Below, in pieces: positions 54,970 through 64,000 of a stretch of DNA of 64,000 nucleotides. The stretch's first letter is position 1. Each line of letters starts with the position of its first letter. The stretch is from assembly GCA_036873135.1 (NCBI GenBank), contig JAPTYO010000009.1, forward strand, positions 23,209,756-23,273,755, written 5' to 3'. The position numbers were made by a program, and so were the translations under genes. The DNA comes from Clarkia xantiana subsp. parviflora. Its lineage: Eukaryota > Streptophyta > Magnoliopsida > Myrtales > Onagraceae. The notes below the pieces were generated by a model. The model saw nothing but the letters and a program-made list of their open reading frames with translations, was not told the DNA's origin and ran no database searches.

Positions 54970-56921
54970 TATAGTTGTCTTAAAGATTGAGAAAATATAT
55001 TGTTGATAGATTTTATATCCCTAATATAAAATATTGACAATATATTTATATATATATATATATATTTATTTATTAGTTCAAAATATATGTGTATATATAT
55101 TGTTGATTGATTATATATCTCTAAATATAGAATCTTAACAATATATAAAATTGTGCTGAATTTTGTATATATATGTGCAAATATTGGAAATTATTTTGTA
55201 ATTAATTGTTACTTAGTGGCTAAGTTAAGTTTTTGGTGGATTTTAAAACTCTACTTAGCCCACAAGTCACAATTTCGGCCGCACCCTATGGGTAATGGGC
55301 CGGTCCAATTTAGCACATCCGGGTCGGGTCAACCAACCCGGAAAACTAGGGGAACCAAACCAGACCGAACGGGTCAACCGAACCGAACCGGGTCGGGTTC
55401 CATGAACCTAAACCGTTATGGGTCAACCAAACCGGGTTTTCTCAATCGGTCCAACCCGGGGCAACTAAAATGGGTCGAACCGGCCCGGTTTGCGTGAAAA
55501 ACCAAACCACATTCCTATTTTAAACCGAACCGGTCCGGCCCAACTTTTTAAAAACCGAACTGATCCGCCTGAACCGAACCAGATTTCTGACTGAACTGAA
55601 CCAAGTCAGATTAAAATAGGATGGTCAAATTTTTAAATCCAAATGTTTTCGAACTTTAAAATTACCTACACAGTGCTTATAGTTTTAATACTTTCACGTT
55701 TTAATTAAATCTGATGCCTAGTTTTGATTATGAGGATGGATCTCTGAAATGCATGATTTTGGGACTGGATCAATAAGTGGGCTGAATTGCAATTGTTATA
55801 TAATCGATATTATTGCATGATTAGAATTGTCGTCTTGACTATGTCAAACTAGCTGGATATTGCATGTTGTGGGCTGAGCACTGGTTTTCAATTAATGAGT
55901 TGCGCACTAGGATAGACATGCTGTGATGGTTGTGGATACCTAGGATTCATGTCTAGAAGTACGCGTGTTTGATTGATAGCATGAATTGCAAATCAGTCCC
56001 CCAAATATTTTGAAAACCGATAATCAGTCGCCAAATATGCATGTTTGTATGGTGTGATCATGCATGATGCGTATGCATGAATGTTGAGGATATATAAGCA
56101 TGTGATAATTTACTTAAGCAGTAGAATTATATATGCAAGCATGACTTCCTCGGAACATTAGACGCATGACACGTGTGTATGATGTGTGGTTTGTTTCTTG
56201 GATATGATATGTGCATGATGATTTACTTGTGTAGTAGAATTGTGTGTGCAAATTTGAAAAATCTTTGAAAACGTCTTCAAAAGGGCCTTGGGAAAGCCAA
56301 GATCGGGTGCTTTAAAAATCTCTTGTTCCGGTAAAAGCAATTAAACCGTTTTAAAAAACTGATATATTAGAAAGAAGACGACGGTAATGTGAACTCTTTC
56401 ACGACCCCCTTCCCTCGGTTTACTGTCGGTCGGTTGGGTTAGATGTCTGAGGAATCATTATTTATCGCCTTCTATCTCATAGATATCCGATGTACGCAAT
56501 TCTTTTTCCAAAATTTTATTGTCTCCCTGATTATGCATGATTGTCAATATGTTAGTATAGAATACCTGCACAGATGGATTCATCATGTGTTAATGAGCTT
56601 TTCAAATAGACGAACTACGACTCGTGGTGCAAACACATCAATGATCTGCTGGGCGATAAAGGTCTCTTAGACCATATTCGGAAGACGATGAGTTGTCCAG
56701 ATGCAGATCTGACCAAGGGACTAGCATATGCCCACTTCTAGTGGGAGCAGGATGACAAGATGGTGAAGGATATATTGTTGTCACAGATGTCTTCGCACAT
56801 CGAAAAAGAGTAAGGATATTTCGGCAACAAAGGATATCTGTGATGCCCTATTCCTGAAATACGGAAACGGCTTAGCAGTCAAACTGCACCCACTTATACC
56901 CTCTTTGGATGAATGTCTAAC
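54970..56921 (+). mobile_element. Copia element 2: leader and gag fragment
   Basis: Mirror-image homologue of the leader of element 1, followed by a gag start near 56443 (MSEESLF) and a decayed gag carrying DDKMVKDILLSQMSSHIEKE and KDICDALFLKYGNG (about 56750-56870), typical of copia gag. It has stops and frameshifts. Its own LTR and primer-binding site were lost where element 1 joins at 54969/54970, and it is cut on the right by an LTR. Confidence 0.7.
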
Positions 56922-57489
56922 TGTAGGATTTAGGGGATTAATACTACGAAACAAAACCCTAGATACGTGCATGGTAACTAATACGCAGCGGAATAAGGTG
57001 CACATACCTACAATGTTTCCTGTAGCCCAGGACCGTTGAGGGGAGTTCTCGATCCGTCGGACGGTTCTCATAGAGGTTTCTGTTAGAGAAGCCCTACGCG
57101 GATTATGCATCACAGCAAAGCCTCAATCAATTCTTCGCGGGATGGATCTCTTGGAATAAATTGCTCGACGCAATTTGACAGCTCCTTGGTGGAAGTAGGT
57201 TCGGCCGAAACATAGAGGAATATGGAGGAGGGTTTTCTTTTAATCTCACCACTTAAGAAGAGAGAATTAGCATTAATAAAACCTCATAGGACTCCCTATT
57301 TATAAGAGGAGTAAAGTGGACAAAAGTCCACTTTACCCCTAGCATAAGTCGGCCGACCATGTTAGGAGGGAGGCCCAATATTGGCCTCCCATGTCAATTG
57401 AGATTTTAGACCTAGCCCAAAATCCCTAATATGACATTACATAATTTCTTAGGTACATGGACTTTATTAATGAGCTCCCAATTACGGCG
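56922..57489 (-). repeat. Copia LTR (family T), divergent copy
   Basis: Starts TGTAGGATTTAGG and follows the family through CCCTATTTATAAGAGG and the AATTACGGCG block, but lacks the last 20 or so bases ending in TAACA. It joins MULE C coding sequence at 57489/57490. More diverged than the other copies. Confidence 0.7.
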
Positions 57490-60130
57490 GTCCATTGAGG
57501 TCTGTGCCAGCTTCTTCCTAATCCTAGGACAAATAGGGTGTTCTTGCCTTTCTATGGCCTCCCACTGCAAATACATCTCTCTCATGAGCTTCCTCTGAAT
57601 CTCTTCCATCGTTGTAACAATCGGTTTCGACCGACATTCAAGAATCCTAGCATTGAAGCTTTCACTAAGGTTGTTGACAATCAAGTCGACCTTCGAGTCC
57701 ACTGGAAAGTAGCTTCTAGCCCATGCATGTTTGTCAATATCATTCAGGTAATCATATGCCTCTGCCTTGATCTTCCTCAGTTCCTCCATGTGCTCGAGGT
57801 GCTTTGACCTAGTACAAACAGCTGCAGCTGCCCACATACGATCTCGCACTGCCTTACTTCTCTAGCCTTTGACCAACATGTTAGCATGGATGCGTCTCAC
57901 ACATGCTCGATGTTCAGCACCAGAACATGTCTCCTGAACAGCAGCAATAAGTCCCTACAAGTGCATTTGATCTATTTAGGTACCAAAATGCAACACTTTA
58001 TTCATTTGGTGTACTAAAAAGTAACATTTATTTTTAAACAGCTACATGCATGTTCATGTTTAAAAACAACTTGTACCAACTCTCAACAATAAAAATATAA
58101 CAGTTGTGTACCTTATGTCGTCAGACATTATTGTCAAACCCTTATTATTGCATGTAGGACCAGTCCCCATGTCATTGGTCAGTAACTCCAAAAACCACTT
58201 CCACGAGTCTTTTGTCTCAGCTCAACCCACGCAATTGCTATGGGGAACATCCCATTGTTAGCGTCTCTCCCGATTGCACTTAGGATCTGCCCCCTCTCCA
58301 ATCCTTTCAAGTGACAACCGTCAAGACCAAAGAATGGTCGGCACCTACTGAGGAACCCTCTCTTTGATGCTTCAAAAGAAAAATATAGTTGCTCAAATTT
58401 GGGCCTGAGAGTGTTGATGGTTGAATCAACCCAAATAACCATTGTAGTGTCTGGAATATGTAGCAAAATAGTTGCAACATAATCTCGCAGATTCTCGTAC
58501 TACTCTTGATGGTCTCCCCCAAATAATCTTCTTGATCTTGGCATTAGCTCTGATTATGGTAAATCGGCTAACCTAGAATCCAAACGTGTTTTTGATTTCC
58601 ATCTGGATGTATTTAGACTGCAACAACTGCTCCTTCATCTTCTCAGTGTAATGTTTCACGAGCCACTTCGCGTTGATCCTCTTGCTTGAATGAACAACAC
58701 CACACTTGTGTGTTGGAACATACGTCTTGATTTGAAGCGTCTCTTCATGGGCCATCAAAGACGCGTACAACTTCCATCCACAATTCTTCTTACAATGGAC
58801 AATGAACTTCTTGGGTGTATTCGTCACGTACTTGACAGCATACCTGTTATGTATATTGTGCTCGGTTATAACGTCCTTCAACTCGTTAACTGTCCCGAAT
58901 GTCATCCCAAGGCTCAACTCGGGTTCTTTGTTATTAGCCTCTTCACTAAAACTTACAAACCTGGCTGCATTAGTTTGCTCTTCATCATCTGATCCAGTAG
59001 GTGTCACAAGAGCATCACTCCCGCAGATTAGCTCATCGTCACTTAGATTCAGTGTGTCCTCCTGTCTAGGCACACCACTTCCACTTCCTTCCCCGACTTC
59101 TCTTGGAGCACTTCCTTCTCCGGGATGACCATCTTGCCTAGGACCAACTTGCCTAAGACCCCTATCATTGCCTTCCTCCTCCACCGCATCAGCCGTTTAT
59201 GTAGCATGCTCCCACCATGAGAAGTCACTCAAGTTGTCAGTGGCACTCAAACTGGCTTCATCACTGAGGGTAGGCTCCCACTCCTCATCAGTTGAATCAT
59301 CGTCGGAATTCGGAAGTGGTACTTCAATCTTCTCATCGGGTACTACTTCATGTTCATCTGATGACCCATTCTTCTTCACAAAGTACAGAGCCATTATTTC
59401 ATTCCTTCGCCGCTTCTCTAATACATCACGAACATCTTCAGTGGTGTTTAACCTTATCAGTCCTTCTACAAAAAAAAAAAATTCTGATGTTAACAAAGGA
59501 CATTGCAAAGGTTAATCATACAATTTCAATGGAAATTTCAGAAACATTTACATTCTAATAGTCCTCTAGATGCAAGCTTCCCATAAACCTTGTCACCTTC
59601 TTCGTAGTCACACACTACCTTGCACATATCAAGCATATCATCGAAGGTAATTGTCACTGGGAATTCAAGGTCATCCATCAGCCCATTGTAGCTCACTTTC
59701 TGCCCCTCTTTTGTACCAAAGTACCCATTATGGTGGATCTCACACAGCACATTAGATGCAACATCGCCAGGGTCCTCCAAGATGGAACTGCATATACGAA
59801 CAACATTTTAATGACCAAATTGGTGCCTTAGAATTCAATTTTATGGCCAGATTTGTACCTCGTACAATTTGTTCCTACACCCATGCCTAAAATTTCAGAC
59901 CCCAAAACGAAACTCAAAGATCAATTTGCAGTCGGTTACACCAGTTCATACCCACCCATGCATTCAAATACACCATAAAAAAATGATTTTTTAACATCAA
60001 ACTAAACTTTTGGACAAACCCATTAAACACCCACCCATATACCGAGCAATTGAACTAAATTACCACAACGATTCACCAAAATGAACATAGATAAGCAAGA
60101 AATACTATATATTAACCTGCTCTGACCCAT
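57490..60130 (-). pseudogene. MULE C transposase, decayed and 3'-truncated
   Basis: On minus, exon 1 is ATGGGTCAGAGCAG (60117-60130), joined to 59787 after an AG acceptor. Then come a PB1-like N-terminal segment (FPVTITFDDMLDMC), an acidic region, a MuDR-type DNA-binding segment (LGMTFGTVNELKDVITEHNI, KKNCGWKLYASL) and the catalytic domain, with D in GLDGCHLKG (58320-58322), D in SDD (58117-58122) and E in NLSESFN (57661-57663). A GT-AG intron (57955-58111) remains between them. Stops at 59197-59199 and 58573-58575, plus shifts near 58500 and 58200, break it. The SWIM end is lost at the LTR. Not close to MULEs A and B. Confidence 0.8.
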
Positions 60131-60605
60131 TGTGTGGAACAAATGTCACGATTTTTCTAATCGAGGCTTTAACATGACGATCGTCGCAGTACAGACGACT
60201 TCAACAGACTTGAGACGCGATTCCGGTCGCCCGTGTGGAGAAATCGTCGGAAAAAGACTACCTTGCTGAAACCCTAACTCTCGCCGGAGGATGGGAGAAG
60301 AGGGGAGGTTTCCATTTGCTGGTTTGAGGACTCTTCAATTTCTTTGGGTGAAGGTGACGAAGAAAGCAAATAACAAAAACTCATTTTTTTTGTTATTTAA
60401 TCAGACGAGGGCATTTTCGTCATTCAACATTGCCTTCGATTTTGAATTTGGGGGAAAAAAAGTCACGTGCACCTCACGTGAGCAATTCCGTCTGTTTTAA
60501 CTCCAGTTTTTGACTGTGCAACACCCAGGTTTACCCGGGTACCAATTTGTCACAAAACTTAGTGGGGGTACTAATTTGTTTTGACCTGTTTACTCAGGTA
60601 TCAAT
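60131..60605 (-). other. Upstream region of MULE C
   Basis: Probably the 5' UTR, promoter and part of a TIR of MULE C: repeated GGTACCAATTTGTCACAAAA / GGTACTAATTTGTTTTGAC phrases at 60538-60590 and a GTCACGTGCACCTCACGTGA motif (60462-60481). The other TIR has been lost, so the border cannot be set. The plus-strand frame 60291-60500 is not supported as a gene. Confidence 0.4.
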
Positions 60606-60969
60606 TGTTGGATTACGGGGACGTAATACTATGGAATGCTAAACGTGTACGTGCAAGTAATCTAGCTACGCAGCGGAATAATGTACACATACCTCAATAG
60701 CTTCCTGCCCAAGAACGATGTGGAGGGAGTTCTGATCCTCCGGTCGGAACCCGTACAAGTTCTTCGTGAGAAGAAGTCCTACGCGGTATAAGCTCCACAA
60801 CAAATCTTCTGATCGATTCTTCAACGGGGACAAAACCTCGGACTGAGATGATGGTGTGCCGAAAATCACTACTAAGGTGAGAGGGTTTTTCTCAAGTTCC
60901 TCAATGGAGGGACTTATGAATTACTTGATGAGTAAAACCCCTTAGGAGACTCCCCTATATATAGGATTG
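60606..60969 (-). repeat. Copia LTR (family T), truncated
   Basis: Starts TGTTGGATTACGGGGACG and follows the copy at 54400 closely to CCCCTATATATAGGATTG, where the gypsy LTR begins. The remaining part may lie on the far side of that element, outside the window. Confidence 0.8.
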
Positions 60970-61715
60970 TGTTGGATCACGGGCGAAGCTCCGTTACGTC
61001 CTTGACGGAATGCTTGGACTCCTGGGCTCCGCGTGGTCCTGCAAAAAGGGGATGACCTGGGTGGTGACCCGGAATCCCTCTCCGATGCTTAAATGAGTAC
61101 GGTGATCAATGGAGTGGTAAGCAGAGTCTAAGTTCGTATTAGAATGAATGATTTTCTGGGGTAACTTCCTCCTTTATATAGGAGGAGAAGTCACCCAGAG
61201 TTACCTGAGGCCAGGCTCGGCCGTTATAACCACGATTCCGTATATCTCGCCACGATTCCGTATATCTCGCCCCACGCTCCACGTATCTTACCCATACTTC
61301 CGCGTATCTCGGGCACGCCCTGCGTATTCTCGGGGAAGATTATCTATATCCTAACCGTCTTCCCACTACTCTCATCCAGTAGGCGGGTTTCTCGGTCTTA
61401 TCCTCTGATCACAAGTCTCGACTCCTGTCGGGGACTCCAGAGTTGTCTCATTCTAGATCACCACCCAGGACCTTCAGTCTCTACGGGACAGGTCCAGCCT
61501 CTGCGGGGCTTTATTATCGGGGCCTTTACTAAGGCATATCGGGGCCTACTCAGAGGCTTCTCATCGGGAGCATTCAGCTCCTACATCGGGACTTATTAGA
61601 GTCGGAACCCTTCGTGTTGGACCTCTGGGCCTTCTAGGCTTTTTACGAGGCCCACTGGACCTACTTGCCGTCCATTGGCTGTTAACGGGGCCAACGATTA
61701 CATCGGAACCCATCA
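60970..61715 (-). repeat. Ty3-gypsy LTR (3' LTR of a minus-strand element)
   Basis: 746 bp; on minus it runs TGATGGGTTCCGATG to GATCCAACA. A TATATAAAGGAGG box (61172-61184 on minus) fits LTR promoter placement. A polypurine-like TTGGGGGCAAA (minus, 61716-61726) lies immediately upstream on minus, showing that this is the 3' LTR and that the element extends rightwards out of the window. It was inserted into the copia LTR at 60969. Confidence 0.75.
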
Positions 61716-61726
61716 TTTGCCCCCAA

Positions 61727-62433
61727 GACATGGGGGACTTTAGTTCGCCGTGTCTTCTAATTCATGCTTTTTGACCTCGTTATCGGAGGTTTCCGTTTTC
61801 GCACCCTCCGATACCACCGTCGGGGGTTTTGACCTTTGCAATTTCTGATGTCTCAATTAAAGGCTTTTGTCTTCATACCTTCCGATACCACCGTCGGAGG
61901 TTTTGATCTTCGCGTGTGATCGTTACATGTCAGAGTCTCTTTCTTATGATTATTCTGGGCCCACCAGGCCCCATGGGCAGTTGCCAAATCCGAGAAGACT
62001 CCTCGGTTACTGCAGCATTGAATGCCTGAGGATAGAGAAACGACGTTTAAATCAGCGTGACTGCTGTTTTCTGAAAAAGCAACTATGACGTCATACACGT
62101 CCCTTCCGTGCCTATCATCTCGTCGATTAAGATCGTGTCGTTTCCTCTTCAACGGTGCAGATCCAGCCCATCCAGCTGTCTCCTCCGTATCGTCTCCCCA
62201 GTTCAACGGTCATGATCAGATCGTTTCGCCTTCCACGGTCACGATTATGTCCCTTCAGTTGCCCTTTGGCCTATAAAAGGGAAGACCTTGGTCCCATTCA
62301 CTTCTTCTGCACTCTCTCGCTTTCAGGCCTCCTTGCATTCGAAGTTCTCTCCTAAATTCTCCTGGTGCCTCAAGTGATCAAGGCCACTTCGACTTCTCCG
62401 ATCTTCTTTTTCCTCACTTTCCGACCACCGATC
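61727..62433 (+). promoter_or_regulatory. Promoter and leader of the gypsy antisense ORF
   Basis: Contains a tandem motif CTCCGATACCACCGTCGG (about 61806-61823, repeated near 61881-61898), a TATAAAAG box at 62272-62279 and a pyrimidine-rich leader up to the ATG at 62434. The orientation is opposite to the LTR. Confidence 0.6.
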
Positions 62434-64000
62434 ATGTCTGGTAAGGACTTCTTTTCCATGTTTTCGTAATTTGATTATTGTTTACTCCTCCTTTCTCAAT
62501 TCTTCTTGTCTGCAATTGTTTTAGACGAAGCTAGTTCTGAGGTTAGGGCCCCCTTCTTCTTTGAGTTTGCTGTCAATGAGATATCCGAGGGTTCGTATGA
62601 GGTGGCCCTTAGAGAGGGGTGTATCACCTCGGATTGGGAGCCTCGTTTCCCTTATGAGTCCCAAACTGCTGGTAGGAGGAAGCACATTATCACGCCTCCT
62701 CGGGCCGGGGAGGTGTTTGTTTCCACTGGACAGATAAGTGCGGGGATTCGGTTCCCCTTCTGTGGAAACATGGTGGAAATGTGCAATTTTTACAAAACGC
62801 ACCCTTGTACTTTCTCTCCACACGCCATCCGCGTGTGGAATGCCTTCCAGCTCCTGTGCCATCGCCAGCAGTGGACATACAGTCTTCTGTTGTTCCGCAC
62901 TTTTTACGGTATGAAGTGCAATAAATCCGGTGTCTGCTCCTTCTCTCCCCGACTCCCCAAGTGGACAAAGGAGCAACTCTCCCGTTTCGGCTGGGACAGC
63001 GAAACTTGGAAATTTCACAAGGATCGGATTCTGATCCGCGACTCGGGCTCCGACAACAGTGGCTGGAAGAAGTACTACTTCTTTATCCAGCATAGCTCTA
63101 TCCCCTGGCCTCGATGGGAGGTTGTGGCGGACCCTGCCCCCAAGCTCCAAGATTATTCCGAGGATGACCTCAACACCCTCCAGATGGTTCAACTCTACCG
63201 CTGGGGGGACAACTTCATACCTATGGATGCCAACAAGCTTCAAGAGCGGCATCTGATTGCCATCGGAGTTCGGCTCCTAGATTCCGTTTCTGCAGATTTA
63301 GTCGTCTGGGTAATATTTCTAACCGTCTTATTTTTACCTTTGCAGCCAAGAAGGCTTCTCTGTTGACTCATCTCGTTATGAAGCAGGGCGAGACTGATGC
63401 CATCCAGGGCGGTTCCAAGCGGAAGCGCAAACTGGTGAAGAAAGGGGCTTCCTCCTCCACTCCCCTAGCTGTTGCTCCTCCGACTGAGGAGCAGGTCGTG
63501 GCCAAGAAGGCCAGACGGGAGGAGATAGATCAGGCCTTTGGGGCCACCACCGTCGAGGAAGGTAAGCGCGTTCGTCGTGCAATTACAAAATATAAAGAAT
63601 TAATTCCCAAGGAGTTTATCCCCGCTGATCAGAAGACACGGGTTCAAGAGATTAAGCTCGTCCTTCAAGGAGAGATTCCCCACGTTATTGAGGCGGGATA
63701 TTACAACGTCCTTGGGAAGAAACGATATTTCGATCGTCAGATCATCTGGTGCCCTGAGGGTACTCTCCCTGACTTCATTCGTCCCGCTGCCGCAGGTCCT
63801 TTGGAGATTCCTCCCCCGACAGAGGCTATTATTCCTGTGGAGACGGCGGCTCCGCAAGAATTGATGCTGGAGGACGCCCCGGCGGGAGCTCAGTTCCGCC
63901 AGGTGACCGACTTGGAAGCTTCTCCTTCCATCGAGGAGCCTGAAGAGGGGGGCCTGCTTCCTCGTGGCAGGTCGAGGTCCAGGAGCGCACGGCCCTCTGC
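62434..64000 (+). CDS. Antisense ORF of gypsy element (PF04195-like), partial
   Basis: Three exons seen: 62434-62440 (ATGTCTG), intron 62441-62524 (GTAAGG to TTTTAG), 62525-63309, a short intron from 63310, and exon 3 from about 63351 to the window end. Exon 2 encodes a globular region with FPFCGNMVEMCNFY, HPCTFSPHAIRVWNAF and RFGWDSETWKFHKDRI, resembling the putative gypsy-type transposon domain found in extra ORFs of plant Ty3 elements (Tat lineage, for example Grande-like). Exon 3 is charged, with a KRKRK basic cluster and an RS-rich end. At 63346 the frame does not stay open after the expected CAG acceptor; the AG five bases later restores it. Function unknown. Continues beyond the window. 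Confidence 0.65.

Noticed and set aside
60291..60500. 69-aa plus-strand frame upstream of MULE C
   Set aside because: It lies in the promoter and TIR-like region and has no motif.
62521..63252. 243-aa minus-strand frame opposite the gypsy antisense ORF
   Set aside because: The plus frame has a spliced start, promoter and family-like motifs; the minus frame has none and would lie between pol and the 3' LTR without a known domain.

Overview
The window looks like nuclear DNA from a flowering plant, probably a eudicot; I cannot name the species. It is a dense, nested transposable-element landscape with one recognisable host protein gene and one tRNA gene. Supporting signs are spliced genes with canonical GT-AG introns, Ty1-copia, Ty3-gypsy and LINE coding remains, Mutator-like (MULE), hAT and Helitron termini, a plant mitochondrial thiamine diphosphate carrier gene, and plant mobile domain (PMD) genes.

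Layout. 1-498 is the end of a Ty3-like LTR. 844-1741 is a short hAT-type element, and 1772-2667 is a fold-back element with a 9-bp target duplication. 3007-4967 (minus) is a seven-exon mitochondrial carrier gene with a 7-bp frameshifting insertion. 5722-15951 is MULE A: palindrome-rich terminal inverted repeats (TIRs), a two-intron 5' leader whose second intron is a tandem array, an intact 834-aa transposase on plus, and an intact five-exon PMD gene on minus. 16510-21549 is a Ty1-copia element with 158-bp LTRs, no visible gag, and a small MULE-type element in pol. 22147-23214 is a second fold-back element. 23641-29284 is a decayed LINE on minus, itself hit by a 512-bp MULE-type element. 29285-31617 is a Tork/Tnt1-like copia patchwork. 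33427 is a Helitron-like 5' end. 35900-35973 is tRNA-Val(AAC). 37496-38205 is a truncated copia 5' end.

From 38206 to 54969 a copia element lies on minus (5' LTR at 54400-54969). Its leader is split by MULE B (40557-53792), which has a perfect 9-bp target duplication. MULE B repeats the plan of MULE A: hairpin-rich TIRs, a two-intron leader with a homologous tandem array, an intact 825-aa transposase, and a convergent PMD gene. Its array is interrupted by a Helitron-like insertion, and its PMD gene has lost a splice acceptor and gained a stop codon. 54970-56921 is a second copia leader and gag in the opposite orientation. 56922-57489 is an LTR, 57490-60130 a decayed third MULE (minus), and 60606-60969 another LTR, cut by a Ty3-gypsy element (60970 to the window end). 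That element's LTR points minus and it carries a spliced plus-strand antisense ORF.

The most interesting unit is the PMD-encoding MULE, present as two divergent full-length copies whose shared features can be compared directly. Coordinates, splice sites and target duplications were read by eye from the sequence; homology calls come from recognised motifs, not from a search.
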